A DNA stretch of 64,000 bases from M3007 sp031398055. GTDB taxonomy: Bacteria; Bacteroidota; Bacteroidia; Chitinophagales; Saprospiraceae. Under the pieces are notes generated by a model. That model did no database searches, had not been told where the DNA came from, and was given only the letters and a program-made list of their open reading frames with translations. Location of the stretch: positions 1-64,000 of the forward strand of contig JANNMS010000024.1 in the NCBI GenBank assembly GCA_031398055.1, written 5' to 3'. The position numbers were made by a program, and so were the translations under genes. Positions 1 through 8,387 of the stretch are shown here, piece after piece (positions within the stretch are counted from its first letter, which is position 1; each line of letters opens with the position of its first letter).

Positions 1-89
1 CGGTGCTACGCACCTTTTGGGCATTTTTTCAAACATTCTCTACAAATATCTCGGTGCTACGCACCTCTTTGCATCCTGATAATTGAACC
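1..89. repeat. Partial palindromic repeat element, GGTGCGTAGCACC family
   Basis: Two copies of GGTGCTACGCACC (at 2-14 and 54-66) separated by a spacer that ends in TCTACAAATAT, followed by AATTGAACC at 81-89. The same order of blocks makes up the right half of the larger element at 60294-60393. This copy is cut by the window edge and stops exactly at the stop codon of the reductase gene that ends at 90. Confidence 0.85.
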
Positions 90-1322
90 TTAAAATTTTA
101 CATCAATCTCCTTTTCAAAAGCCGTCCGCAGCCAACCGCCCACCACTTTTTGAAAAGCATTGGGTAAAATATTGCTCGAAATCACCCGGTTGATGCCCCA
201 ATTGTACATCGTCCACGGTCGCAAAGTCATCAAAATATTGTACGAACGGATTTCATCCTTCAATCTCCGGTAAACTTCGCGGTCGTAATTTTTAAAAAAA
301 TCGGCATCAAAACGGCCAGCGGCGAGTGCTTTTTGGACAAATTTCGCAGCAATCAAACCCGACATCATCCCTGTGCCGATGCCTTCGCCGCTCGTCGGAC
401 AAACCAACGAAGCCGCGTCGCCGAGCAAAAGATAGCCGTCGCCAAAATTTTTCCGCCGCCGCGAAGCCAATGGCAAACCCCAGCCAATCGGTTTTTCGAG
501 TGCCGTCGCCGCCGAAAAACGTGGGGAAATGAACGGGTCATTTTGAATCAAATCGGTAAAAATTTCGCGCAGGTTGTATTTTTTCTGCGAAGTAATCTCG
601 CTGACCATGCCATATCCGACGTTCGCCTCGCCGCCGGGCAGCGGAAAAATATAGAAATACGACATCGGATATTTTTCAGGAAAATAGAGTTCAATCAATT
701 TTTTCGGGTGGATGTCGGTGACTCCAGCATGATATTGACGGATTGTCCCGGCATAATTTCGGCGATCAATTTTCCGCTCGCCGAGTTCGTGGAGCATCAC
801 CGAATGGTCGCCGTCGGCAGCGAGGATTATTTTTGTTGAAATTTCGAGTTCTGAATTTTCATTTTTTGCCAAAACTTTCCAGCCATTTTCAAATCTTGAA
901 ACGTTCAAAACTTTGGTATTTTGCCGAAAATCTGCAAATCGCGGGTCAATCTTTTTTACCAAAAAATCATCAAAATGAAGCCGTTTTGCCACGCGCAGCG
1001 GCGGCTGATTGATTTCGTTTTTTCGTGGTTCATAGCAAAGTTCAGCGCGGCGACCGTTCGGGGCAATCAACCGGATGCCCCAACTTTCCACAAATTCTTC
1101 ATTTTGAAAAACATCGCGAGGCGAAATTTCCGGGTCGAGGTCATTCAAAACGCGGAAAACTTTCAGGTCGAGACCGTCGCCACAAATTTTGTCGCGGGGG
1201 AAAGTTGCGGCATCCAAAATCAAATGTTCGATGCCATATTTTGACAAAAAAAGAGAAGCCGTCGCGCCGCTCGGCCCTGCGCCGATGATGAGGATTTCAG
1301 TTTGTATTTTTTCGGATTGCAT
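90..1322 (-). CDS. FAD-dependent oxidoreductase, geranylgeranyl reductase family
   Basis: A 410-residue flavoprotein. The N-terminus carries the FAD-binding dinucleotide fold motif GAGPSGATA (about residues 11-19), followed by KICGDGL, which fits the geranylgeranyl reductase group rather than generic monooxygenases. A second flavin motif, LLLGDAASLVCPTSGEG, lies near residue 300. Family members reduce isoprenoid double bonds or halogenate or hydroxylate aromatic substrates; the substrate here cannot be told from sequence. The ATG at 1322 (MQSEKIQTEI) is chosen because it puts the Rossmann motif at the usual distance from the start; a start at 1379 would add 19 unlikely residues and lie upstream of the promoter-like box at 1365. 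Transcribed divergently from rlmI with 61 bp between starts. Confidence 0.85.
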   Translation of the reverse strand: MQSEKIQTEILIIGAGPSGATASLFLSKYGIEHLILDAATFPRDKICGDGLDLKVFRVLNDLDPEISPRDVFQNEEFVESWGIRLIAPNGRRAELCYEPRKNEINQPPLRVAKRLHFDDFLVKKIDPRFADFRQNTKVLNVSRFENGWKVLAKNENSELEISTKIILAADGDHSVMLHELGERKIDRRNYAGTIRQYHAGVTDIHPKKLIELYFPEKYPMSYFYIFPLPGGEANVGYGMVSEITSQKKYNLREIFTDLIQNDPFISPRFSAATALEKPIGWGLPLASRRRKNFGDGYLLLGDAASLVCPTSGEGIGTGMMSGLIAAKFVQKALAAGRFDADFFKNYDREVYRRLKDEIRSYNILMTLRPWTMYNWGINRVISSNILPNAFQKVVGGWLRTAFEKEIDVKF

Positions 1323-1364
1323 GATTTTTAATAAAAAACAGGTTGTTTTGCAGCCGTTTTCGGG

Positions 1365-1372
1365 CGAAGGTA
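1365..1372 (-). promoter_or_regulatory. -7 promoter box TACCTTCG
   Basis: TACCTTCG on the minus strand, 42 bp upstream of the reductase start. It fits TAnnTTYG, the Bacteroidota -7 consensus with C tolerated at the seventh position; the same TACCTTCG occurs before mtaB and the DEAD-box helicase gene. Confidence 0.5.
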
Positions 1373-1383
1373 AAATCAAAAAA

Positions 1384-2568
1384 ATGATAAAAATATTTCT
1401 AAAATCAGGAAAAGACGAGCCGGTGCGCCGGTTTCATCCATGGGTTTTTTCGGGCGCGATTGCCAAAATTGATGGCCAACCTGCCGACGGCGATGTGGTG
1501 GAAGTTTGCACAAATCGAGGTGAAATTTTGGGCGTCGGCCATTTTCATCATGGCAGCATCGCGGTTCGGCTGCTCAGTTTTGCGGCTGCCGACCTTTCAA
1601 AAAGTGAATTTTGGGTCAATAAAATTGAATCTGCTTTTGCCGTGCGGCGTGCGCTCGGCCTCGTCGGCGACCTCGACACGACTTGTTTTCGCTTGGTTCA
1701 CGGCGAAGGCGATGGGCTTTCCGGGCTGATTGTGGATGTTTATGGCGAAATTGCAGTGTTGCAATGCCATTCGATTGGGATGCACCGGCAGCGCGATTTG
1801 TTGGCAAAAGCGATTCGTTCGGTTTTGGGAAAACACATTTCCATTTTTGATAAAAGTGCCGAGGCCTTGCCGCCAAAATATGCCTCGGAGATGAAAAACG
1901 GGTTTTTGCTCGGCGAAGGAAATGAAAACTCGCCGCTCGTTTCTGAAAATGGCGTCCGGTTTCGTGTGGATTGGGCGGGCGGCCAAAAAACGGGTTTTTT
2001 TCTCGACCAGCGCGACAATCGTTTGTTGTTGACAAAATTCGTGCGCGGCAAAACAGTGTTAAATACTTTTTGTTACACCGGAGGTTTTTCAATGTATGCT
2101 TTGGCGGCGGGCGCGAGTTTGGTTCATTCGGTGGACAGTTCGCAAAAAGCAATGGATTTGACGGCTGAAAATGTGGAATTGAACGCGCCGTTCGATGGTC
2201 AGCACGAAGGATTTTGCGAAGATGTTTCCCATTTTTTGAAAAATTCTGACCGAAAATATGACGTCGTGGTGGTTGACCCGCCGGCGTTCGCCAAAAGTTT
2301 GGACAAACGCCACAACGCCGTGCAAGGTTATAAACGATTGAATGTCAGTGCGTTGGAAAAGGTCGCGCCGGGCGGAATCCTGTTTACTTTTTCATGTTCG
2401 CAGGTGGTTGACCGGTCGCTTTTTTACAATACCATCGTTGCGGCGGCGGTCGAGGCGGGGCGGCAGGTGCGGGTTTTACATCATTTGGGGCAGGGTGGCG
2501 ACCATCCGGTGAGTATTTTTCATCCGGAGGGGGCTTATTTGAAAGGTTTGGTTTTGTTTGTGGAATAA
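1384..2568 (+). CDS. rlmI: 23S rRNA (cytosine-C5) methyltransferase RlmI-like
   Basis: 394 residues, the normal length of the RlmI/RlmO (COG1092) family that makes m5C in 23S rRNA using S-adenosylmethionine. The first 75 or so residues form a PUA domain (MIKIFLKSGKDEPVRRFHPWVFSGAI opening region). The Rossmann methyltransferase domain shows GGQKTGFFLDQRDNR, FCYTGGFSMYA (SAM site), DPPAFAKS (catalytic loop) and FSCSQVV (second cysteine region). The ATG at 1384 matches the PUA start; the open frame runs upstream to 1189 but those codons overlap the divergent gene and have no family match. Monocistronic; the convergent neighbour stops only 3 bp away. Confidence 0.9.
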   Translation: MIKIFLKSGKDEPVRRFHPWVFSGAIAKIDGQPADGDVVEVCTNRGEILGVGHFHHGSIAVRLLSFAAADLSKSEFWVNKIESAFAVRRALGLVGDLDTTCFRLVHGEGDGLSGLIVDVYGEIAVLQCHSIGMHRQRDLLAKAIRSVLGKHISIFDKSAEALPPKYASEMKNGFLLGEGNENSPLVSENGVRFRVDWAGGQKTGFFLDQRDNRLLLTKFVRGKTVLNTFCYTGGFSMYALAAGASLVHSVDSSQKAMDLTAENVELNAPFDGQHEGFCEDVSHFLKNSDRKYDVVVVDPPAFAKSLDKRHNAVQGYKRLNVSALEKVAPGGILFTFSCSQVVDRSLFYNTIVAAAVEAGRQVRVLHHLGQGGDHPVSIFHPEGAYLKGLVLFVE

Positions 2569-2571
2569 ATT

Positions 2572-2967
2572 TTAGTTGTGGCCGTATTTTTCTTCGGGTT
2601 CGTTGACATCTTGGAGGCCTGTATTTCTGATTTGGTAACCGCTGTTTTTGGGTAAATTTTGATAAAATTGAATGGTTTTTTCAAAACCATCTGCCCCATT
2701 TTTTATGGATTGGTTTCTTTTTCCTTCGGGATAATTTACCTCAATCAGATTTACAACCAGCGGAAATGTGATGCTATAACTCTTTGTCGTGGTTGAATTC
2801 ACCAAGAGATTTATCAGTTCTTTAAAAAAATCAAGCCTCCGCGCTTCGTATTGTTGCAGCATCAAAAGGCTGCCGCCAGATTGATGGATTTTTATCATTT
2901 CATCCAATTGGCGAATTTGTTCAACCAACCAATTGACTTGAATTATTTCTGATTTTAGAGATTTCAT
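2572..2967 (-). CDS. Small hypothetical protein paired with a nucleotidyltransferase
   Basis: 131 residues with no family I can name. The first 55 residues are helical and rich in Glu, Gln and Leu (QLDEMIKIHQSGGSLLMLQQYEARR), a pattern seen in small proteins encoded next to nucleotidyltransferases. The C-terminus is polar and probably disordered. The start lies 47 bp inside the end of the upstream gene (stop at 2921), so the two are translationally linked. Codons are AT-rich compared with rlmI and recO on either side, suggesting a transferred pair. By analogy with MntA/HepT-type operons it may be the partner of the enzyme, but it shows no HEPN motif, so this is inference. Confidence 0.6.
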   Translation of the reverse strand: MKSLKSEIIQVNWLVEQIRQLDEMIKIHQSGGSLLMLQQYEARRLDFFKELINLLVNSTTTKSYSITFPLVVNLIEVNYPEGKRNQSIKNGADGFEKTIQFYQNLPKNSGYQIRNTGLQDVNEPEEKYGHN

Positions 2968-3454
2968 GTGGAGAAATTAAAAGTTCAACAAATCCTTTTT
3001 TGAAAATTTTGCCTTTTCGGTCTGGTCTTGTTTTTGAAAATTGATTTTTCCAATATGCAAAGTCAGACAAAGTAAAGGCTCTTTTTGGATGGTTTTCTGG
3101 AAAAATTTCAAGGTAATAAATGTCCAGACCGAAATCTTTTTGCATTTTTTCTTTTGAAAATATTCCTTTGATTTCGGCTTCAAATTTTTGGTAAAATTCA
3201 AAGTCAACAAAAATCAAAAGGTCAATATCTTTTGGATTGGGCTTCAAAGTTGTAAAACTTCCGTTCACCCAAAGTTTCAATTCTTGAAGTTTAAATTCTT
3301 GTAAAAATTCAAAATTGAAATCCAAAAAGTTGGCAAGTAGTTTCTTCCGGTTCGTGCTTGAAATTTTTGAAACAAAGCAGTTTTCAAATTCAGACAAATC
3401 TGTTTGAATTACATTGTCCGGAGTCAAGTAGCCATTTGGGGCAAATTGTAGCAT
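2921..3454 (-). CDS. Nucleotidyltransferase-like protein (DUF6932-like)
   Basis: 177 residues. The centre carries a DNA-polymerase-beta-type nucleotidyltransferase signature: GSF at about residue 66, then DIDLLIF about ten residues later, followed by a Phe/Lys-rich helix and the strand LDIYYLEIFPE. The layout, with an N-terminal NGYLTP...TDLSEFE segment, resembles the DUF6932 group of uncharacterised nucleotidyltransferases. Such enzymes transfer NMPs to tRNA or protein and are often the antitoxin or effector half of two-gene modules. It overlaps the following small gene by 47 bp. A clear -7 box (3475-3482) sits 20 bp upstream. AT-rich relative to flanking genes. Confidence 0.7.
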   Translation of the reverse strand: MLQFAPNGYLTPDNVIQTDLSEFENCFVSKISSTNRKKLLANFLDFNFEFLQEFKLQELKLWVNGSFTTLKPNPKDIDLLIFVDFEFYQKFEAEIKGIFSKEKMQKDFGLDIYYLEIFPENHPKRAFTLSDFAYWKNQFSKTRPDRKGKIFKKGFVELLISPHEISKIRNNSSQLVG

Positions 3455-3474
3455 TTAATTCGTAATGTTTTGCG

Positions 3475-3482
3475 CAAATGTA
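3475..3482 (-). promoter_or_regulatory. -7 promoter box TACATTTG
   Basis: TACATTTG on the minus strand, an exact match to the Bacteroidota TAnnTTTG consensus, about 20 bp before the nucleotidyltransferase ATG at 3454. Confidence 0.6.
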
Positions 3483-3525
3483 ATTCTTGAAATCAATTTT
3501 TAAAGATTGTGCAAATAAAAATTCT

Positions 3526-4251
3526 ATGATAAAAACCCTCGGCATCGTTTTCCGCACCGTCAAATTTGGCGAAACCAGCGTCATTTCCGACATTTTTACC
3601 GAAGAAAAAGGACTGCACGCGTTCGTCGCAGGCAGCGTCCGCACGGCCAAATCGCGGATGCCGTTCAACCTTTTTCAGCCGATGACCATCGTGGAAATGG
3701 TCGCATATTTTCGCGATGACCCAAATTCCGTGAACCGTTTGAAAGAAATCCGCGCTGGGCACATTTTTCAATCCATTCCTTTTGATATCCGAAAAGGCGC
3801 GGTGGTGCTTTTTATGGCCGAGGTTTGCCGAAAGAGCATCCACGAAACGGATGAAAACCGGCCACTTTTTGAATATTTGGCAGATTTGCTCTCTTTTCTC
3901 GACCAAACGACGGAGCCGATTGCCAATATCCACCTGCATTTTTTGTTGGGATTGTCCGCGTTTTTGGGTTTTCAGCCACAGGACGATGATTTTGATGGCG
4001 AGGCGTTTTTTGATTTGAAAGAAGGCGTTTTTTTGCCCGTTCCGCCGATGCATCCTGCCTATTTGTCGCCGGAATTATGTGCGCCTATGGTTGATTTGCT
4101 GCGCTCGTCGCTCGAAAATTGCCATGAAATTGAAATTCCGAGAGAAATTCGGCGGCAGTTGTTGGGTCAGTTGTTGCAATTTTACCAATATCACGTGACG
4201 GGTTTTTCGGAAATCCACACGCCGGAGATATTGGAAGAAGTGTTGGGATAA
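3526..4251 (+). CDS. recO: DNA repair protein RecO
   Basis: 241 residues, standard for RecO, which loads RecA onto SSB-coated single strands with RecR in the RecFOR pathway and anneals complementary strands. The N-terminal OB fold is visible as IVFRTVKFGETSVISDIFTEE and GLHAFVAGSVRTAKSRM, with the conserved basic residues. The middle is the helical domain (VVLFMAEVCRKSIHE), and the C-terminus ends with a short helix. The ATG at 3526 is selected because upstream codons (from 3487) lack similarity. The zinc cysteines seen in some RecO proteins are absent. The gene is followed at once by the hairpin shared with the convergent tRNA. Confidence 0.9.
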   Translation: MIKTLGIVFRTVKFGETSVISDIFTEEKGLHAFVAGSVRTAKSRMPFNLFQPMTIVEMVAYFRDDPNSVNRLKEIRAGHIFQSIPFDIRKGAVVLFMAEVCRKSIHETDENRPLFEYLADLLSFLDQTTEPIANIHLHFLLGLSAFLGFQPQDDDFDGEAFFDLKEGVFLPVPPMHPAYLSPELCAPMVDLLRSSLENCHEIEIPREIRRQLLGQLLQFYQYHVTGFSEIHTPEILEEVLG

Positions 4252-4254
4252 AAT

Positions 4255-4283
4255 AAAAAAAGCCCCCAATTACTTGGAGGCTT
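4255..4283 (-). terminator. Hairpin terminator of tRNA-Gly, facing recO
   Basis: AAGCCTCCAA / TTGGGGGCTT stem with one mismatch and a four-base loop, followed on the minus strand by a run of seven Ts, just downstream of the tRNA. In the plus direction it may also end recO, but the T tract there is weak. Confidence 0.75.
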
Positions 4284-4293
4284 TCAAAATTTG

Positions 4294-4366
4294 AGCGGAA
4301 AACGAGATTCGAACTCGCGACCTCGACCTTGGCAAGGTCGCGCTCTACCAGCTGAGCTATTTCCGC
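4294..4366 (-). tRNA. tRNA-Gly (anticodon GCC)
   Basis: A 73-nt cloverleaf on the minus strand: acceptor stem GCGGAAA/TTTCCGC, D arm with AGCTCAGCTGGTAGAGC, anticodon stem-loop CGACCTTGCCAAGGTCG with anticodon GCC, variable loop AGGTC, T arm GCGAGTTCGAATCTCGT, discriminator T. CCA is not encoded. The promoter upstream is the best match to the Bacteroidota consensus in the window. Confidence 0.97.
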
Positions 4367-4404
4367 AAGAATTATAATTTATTAACTTTCCTTCGAAAGC
4401 GGGG

Positions 4405-4437
4405 CAAAGATAAACGTTTCACTTTTCCACGGCCAAA
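4405..4437 (-). promoter_or_regulatory. Promoter of tRNA-Gly: TTTG-N21-TATCTTTG
   Basis: On the minus strand, TTTG (4434-4437) and TATCTTTG (4405-4412) are separated by 21 bp, matching the Bacteroidota -33/-7 consensus (TTTG, about 19-21 bp, TAnnTTTG). The -7 box ends 38 bp before the tRNA 5' end. Confidence 0.75.
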
Positions 4438-4497
4438 CCTTCCGCTGATTTTTTTTCAAAAAACTTTTCCACAAAAAGTCTTGGTGAAAAAACTGGG

Positions 4498-6615
4498 TCA
4501 AGATTTTTTAAAATTTTTGTAAAAATCTGATTTGTCTGCCACAACATCTTCGGTCGGTTGATTTTCAAGTTTTCTCCGGTAATAAAAATAGGTTTCAATC
4601 TGCGCCCGCATCGGAATTTCAGAACCATTCCGGCGATATTCGTTCAAATCGTACCGGTCGATAATTCTCGCTTTCACGTTGTCTTGAAATTGAAAATTCA
4701 AGGTCGTCAAAATTTCCTGTTGCAAATCAGGATCGTAAACCGGGAAAGCCGTTTCGATGCGGTAACTCAAATTCCGGTTCATCCAATCGGCACTCGACAA
4801 AAAATATTTTGGTTGGCCACCGTTGTGAAAAACCAAAACACGGGCGTGTTCCAAAAACCTATCGACGATTGAAATGATTTTGATATTCTCGCTGAAACCT
4901 TCGATGCCCGGCACGAGGCAGCAAATCCCACGGATTATCATCTGGATTTTCACGCCAGCTTGCGAGGCCTCGTACAGTTTTTGGATGATTTCGCGGTCTT
5001 CCAAAGAGTTGAGCTTCAGGATGATAGCTGCCTCGATACCTTTTTTGGCGTTTTCAATTTCTTTGTCAATCAAGGCGTAAAAACCTTCGCGGAGGTTGAA
5101 TTTTCCCACCAAAAGATGCTCGAAGGACTGCCGCGGCAATTTTACATTTTCCAAATATGAAAATACGGTAATCACCTCGGAAGTCAATCGTGTGTCGCAG
5201 GTAAACAGCCCCAAATCGCCATAAATTTTCGCGGTTTCCTCGTGAAAATTGCCGCTGCCGAGGTAGGCGTACATTTTTTGATGCCCATTTTCGGAACGCA
5301 TCACGAGTGCTAATTTCGAGTGAACTTTCACGCCCGGAAACGAATAATGTACTCGAACCCCTGCTTTTTCCAATTTTTCACCCCAAAACAAATTAGTCGC
5401 CTCGTCAAAACGCGCCTTGATTTCGACAAAAACGGAGACCTGTTTTCCCAAATTCACGGCATCGATCAAAGATGAAAGGATGCGCGAATTTTTCGCCACC
5501 CGATATTGAACGACCTTGATGTGGGTCACTTTTGGGTCGCGGGCGGCGTGTTCAAAAAACTGGATCAACGTTTCAAAACTTTGATACGGAAAATGCAGCA
5601 GCCTATCTTTTTCAGCAATTTGAGCAAAAAACTGCTTCGGATTCGACATTTCGGGGTGGGGCAATGGCGGCAACGGCTTGTATTTCAGGTGATTAAGGTC
5701 GAAATCCGGGAATTTGAAAAAGTCAAAATTGTTGTGGTAACGGCCTTCCGGCAACATGTCGCCCTTGCTGAGTTCCAAAGTTTCTTTCAAATAACTCAAC
5801 AAATGCCCCGGCATTTCGCGGTCGTAAACAAATCGGCTGGCCGGGCCGACCTGCCTTTTTTGCAGGCTGTTTTTGATTTTTTCAACCAAATCGCCCGAAA
5901 ATTCATCGTCGATATAAAGTTCAGCGTCGCGGGTCAATTTTATCGAATACGTGTCCTGAATATCATAGCCCGGGAAAAGCCACGAGACCGAGTTGCGCAC
6001 GATGTCGTCGAGTAAAATCAAACATTTCCGGTTGTCGAACGAGGGCAACAGCACGAAACGCGGCAACAGATCGCTCGGAATTTTCACGACGGCATATTCA
6101 GAAGCCGACATCGGCTGCTTTTTTCGGCGAAGATGGACTGCCAAATACAGATTTCCAGATGCCAAAAACGGTCGGATCCGCTGTTTGACCAACAAAACGG
6201 GCATGACGAACGGCAACAAATTGTCGTGAAAATAATTTTCCACAAATTGTTTTTGGGCGACATCCAAATCCAGCCGCCGCAAAATGTGGATGCCGTGCCG
6301 ACGAAGTTCGGGCACTATTTGATTTTCAAAAATCAAAGAAACCTCTTCCTGCTGTCGATTGACGATTTCGTGGACTTCTTTCAACAAAGTTCGGGGGTCA
6401 AAATCCAGTTCGGCTTTTGTTTTTTTGCCCACTTTTTTCAAATTTCGCAGCCCCGCGACCCGAATTTTGAAAAATTCGTCGAGGTTGGAAGAGTAAATCG
6501 CCAAAAATTTGAGGCGTTCCAAAAGTGGTACCGCCGGGTCTTTCGCTTCTTGCAAAACACGGTAGTTGAACGAAAGCCACGAAACATCGCGGTGTTTTAA
6601 AGGTAAAAGTGCCAT
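4498..6615 (-). CDS. ppk1: Polyphosphate kinase 1
   Basis: 705 residues, full length for PPK1, the enzyme that reversibly polymerises the ATP gamma-phosphate into polyphosphate. The N-terminal domain opens with HRDVSWLSFNYRVLQEA and SSNLDEFFKIRVAGLR, both family hallmarks. The catalytic part is a pair of phospholipase-D-like domains: VKVHSKLALVMR contains the HxK motif with the histidine that is autophosphorylated, followed by LGSGNFHEETAKIYGDLGLFT; the second repeat reads ARVLVFHNGG and YFLSSADWMNRNL. The start MALLPLKHRDVSW is the only one near the conserved N-terminus. It stands alone between tRNA-Gly and the rRNA methyltransferase, with 90 bp to the divergent neighbour. Confidence 0.96.
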   Translation of the reverse strand: MALLPLKHRDVSWLSFNYRVLQEAKDPAVPLLERLKFLAIYSSNLDEFFKIRVAGLRNLKKVGKKTKAELDFDPRTLLKEVHEIVNRQQEEVSLIFENQIVPELRRHGIHILRRLDLDVAQKQFVENYFHDNLLPFVMPVLLVKQRIRPFLASGNLYLAVHLRRKKQPMSASEYAVVKIPSDLLPRFVLLPSFDNRKCLILLDDIVRNSVSWLFPGYDIQDTYSIKLTRDAELYIDDEFSGDLVEKIKNSLQKRQVGPASRFVYDREMPGHLLSYLKETLELSKGDMLPEGRYHNNFDFFKFPDFDLNHLKYKPLPPLPHPEMSNPKQFFAQIAEKDRLLHFPYQSFETLIQFFEHAARDPKVTHIKVVQYRVAKNSRILSSLIDAVNLGKQVSVFVEIKARFDEATNLFWGEKLEKAGVRVHYSFPGVKVHSKLALVMRSENGHQKMYAYLGSGNFHEETAKIYGDLGLFTCDTRLTSEVITVFSYLENVKLPRQSFEHLLVGKFNLREGFYALIDKEIENAKKGIEAAIILKLNSLEDREIIQKLYEASQAGVKIQMIIRGICCLVPGIEGFSENIKIISIVDRFLEHARVLVFHNGGQPKYFLSSADWMNRNLSYRIETAFPVYDPDLQQEILTTLNFQFQDNVKARIIDRYDLNEYRRNGSEIPMRAQIETYFYYRRKLENQPTEDVVADKSDFYKNFKKS

Positions 6616-6652
6616 TTATTGCAGTTGATGGGTAAATAATTTGGGCTTAGTT

Positions 6653-6660
6653 TACTTTTG
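6653..6660 (+). promoter_or_regulatory. -7 promoter box TACTTTTG
   Basis: TACTTTTG on the plus strand, 45 bp before the proposed TTG start of the rRNA methyltransferase; matches TAnnTTTG. Confidence 0.5.
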
Positions 6661-6705
6661 TCGCCACCCAAATCTTGGGGTAAATGTCTGAAAATCAATT
6701 AAGTT

Positions 6706-8082
6706 TTGACCTTTCCAGAAAAATTTTTAATAGAAATTTCATGCCAGATTGGCTCGGAATTCCCGGATTTTGAAAAAGCGCACAACGAGCCTCCGCCCGT
6801 TTCCATTCGTTTGAACCGAAAAAAAACGAACATCGCGCCGCCCGGGAGCGACCCGGTTTTGTGGCATCCCGATGGTTTTTATTTGCCACAGCGGCCGTCG
6901 TTTACCCTCGACCCGACGTTTCACGCGGGCGCATTTTATGTCCAAGAAGCCTCTTCCATGTTTTTGGATTTTGCGCTGCGGCAGGTCGCGGATTTTTCTA
7001 AACCCTTGAAAATCTTGGACTTGTGCGCTGCGCCCGGCGGAAAATCCACGCTGCTGGCGTCGATGTTGCGACCCGGAAATGGTTTTTTGGTGGCCAACGA
7101 ATTTGTCCGGAACCGCACCGGTTCGCTGCGCGAAAACTTGGAAAAATGGGGTTTTCCAAACACTGCGGTGACCTCCGGCGAGGCCGCAGATTTTGGAAAA
7201 ATGGAAAATTTTTTCGATGTCGTCGTGGCCGATGCGCCGTGCTCCGGCGAGGGGATGTTCCGGAAACCCGCCCGGCCAAGCCATGCGGACGGGGATGCGA
7301 TTGCGCTGTCGGAATGGTCGCCCGAAAATGTGGAAATGTGCACCGTCCGGCAGCGAAAAATTTTGGAAGAAATCGCCCCGGCGGTCAAAACGGGCGGCAT
7401 TTTGGTTTTTTCAACCTGCACTTTTAACCAAAAAGAAAACGAGGAAAACGTGTCGTGGCTGCTCGAAAACTTTGATTTTGAACAAGTTAGATTGGAAATC
7501 CCCGAAAATTGGGGCATCGTTGAAACGGACGGCGGCTACCGATTTTTCCAGCATCGGCTGCGCGGCGAGGGGTTTTTCATTTCCATTTTTCGAAAAAAAT
7601 CAGGCGTGGCGGGCAAAATTTTGATGCCTTCAAAATTTGTCCACATCCGTCCGGCGGCCAAAAATTCAGTCCCAGAAATCCAAAAATGGCTGTCGCCAAA
7701 TGTTGAAATTTCGTTTTTTGAAACGCCCGCCGGGGAAGTTTTGGCGCTGCCGACCCAGTTTTTGGACGACTATCTTTTGGTGGATAAATTCTTGAAAATC
7801 AAATGGTTCGGTACACCAATCGGCGAAATGAAGGGCAAGGATTTTGTGCCGAGCCATGCGTTGGCTTTGTCAGAATTGGCCTCGCGGGACTTGCCTTTTT
7901 TTGATTTGACACGCGACGAGGCATTGAATTTTTTGAGAAAAGAAACTTTGCCGGTGGCGGAAAATTGGCCGCGCGGTTTTGCTTTGGCAAAATTTGAAGG
8001 TTTGGCCATCGGTTGGGCGAAGATTTTGGCGGGGCGGATGAACAATTATTTGCCGGGCGAACGGCGGATCCGGATGCGTTGA
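6706..8082 (+). CDS. NOL1/NOP2/Sun-family rRNA cytosine methyltransferase (RsmF-like)
   Basis: 458 residues. SAM-dependent m5C methyltransferase of the RsmF/RsmB group. Motif I is ILDLCAAPGGKST (about residue 103), motif IV DAPCSGEGMFRK with the conserved PCS cysteine, and motif VI STCTFNQKENEENV with the second, nucleophilic cysteine. The C-terminal 130 residues correspond to the RNA-binding extension of RsmF-type enzymes (KGKDFVPSHALALS). No ATG lies between the in-frame TAA at 6700 and conserved sequence, so translation probably starts at TTG 6706 (MTFPEKFLIEI). Target base is inferred from family (16S rRNA). Followed 50 bp later by an unrelated toxin-antitoxin module. Confidence 0.87.
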   Translation: MTFPEKFLIEISCQIGSEFPDFEKAHNEPPPVSIRLNRKKTNIAPPGSDPVLWHPDGFYLPQRPSFTLDPTFHAGAFYVQEASSMFLDFALRQVADFSKPLKILDLCAAPGGKSTLLASMLRPGNGFLVANEFVRNRTGSLRENLEKWGFPNTAVTSGEAADFGKMENFFDVVVADAPCSGEGMFRKPARPSHADGDAIALSEWSPENVEMCTVRQRKILEEIAPAVKTGGILVFSTCTFNQKENEENVSWLLENFDFEQVRLEIPENWGIVETDGGYRFFQHRLRGEGFFISIFRKKSGVAGKILMPSKFVHIRPAAKNSVPEIQKWLSPNVEISFFETPAGEVLALPTQFLDDYLLVDKFLKIKWFGTPIGEMKGKDFVPSHALALSELASRDLPFFDLTRDEALNFLRKETLPVAENWPRGFALAKFEGLAIGWAKILAGRMNNYLPGERRIRMR

Positions 8083-8108
8083 AATGGTTTTTAGAAAATA
8101 AAAACCGC

Positions 8109-8116
8109 TACATTTG
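8109..8116 (+). promoter_or_regulatory. -7 promoter box TACATTTG
   Basis: Exact TAnnTTTG match 19 bp before the DUF433 start at 8136, so the toxin-antitoxin genes have their own promoter rather than reading through from the methyltransferase. Confidence 0.6.
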
Positions 8117-8135
8117 TCAAAAAATATTTAGAGAA

Positions 8136-8387
8136 ATGGAATTACAACATCCACATTTTCCAAGAATTACCATCAATCCGGCTGTTTGCTCAGGCAAACC
8201 AGTCGTTCGTGGGATGCGTTTTCCAGTGGCGACTTTGCTCGGATATTTGGCGGGCGGGATGTCGGAAGATGAAATTTTGGCGGATTTTCCATTTTTAGAA
8301 AAAGAAGATATTCATCAGGCGCTCGCATTTGCGTCGTTTGCAATGGAAGACAATTTTACATTTCTTCAAATTGCAGAACGCGCATGA
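8136..8387 (+). CDS. DUF433 antitoxin, module 1
   Basis: 83 residues of the DUF433 family. The signature ITINPAVCSGKPVVRGMRFPV is followed by LLGYLAGGMSEDEILADFPFLEKEDIHQAL, the winged-helix part that fits a DNA-binding autoregulator. DUF433 proteins are typically encoded upstream of PIN-like DUF5615 proteins and are regarded as their antitoxins. The ATG at 8136 is chosen over upstream codons, which overlap the methyltransferase end. The stop overlaps the toxin start as ATGA (8384-8387), indicating translational coupling. Confidence 0.88.
   Translation: MELQHPHFPRITINPAVCSGKPVVRGMRFPVATLLGYLAGGMSEDEILADFPFLEKEDIHQALAFASFAMEDNFTFLQIAERA

Noticed and set aside
4419..4628. Minus-strand 69-codon frame overlapping the ppk1 3' end
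   Set aside because: It overlaps ppk1 by 131 bp in another frame and has no recognisable motif; treated as a chance frame.
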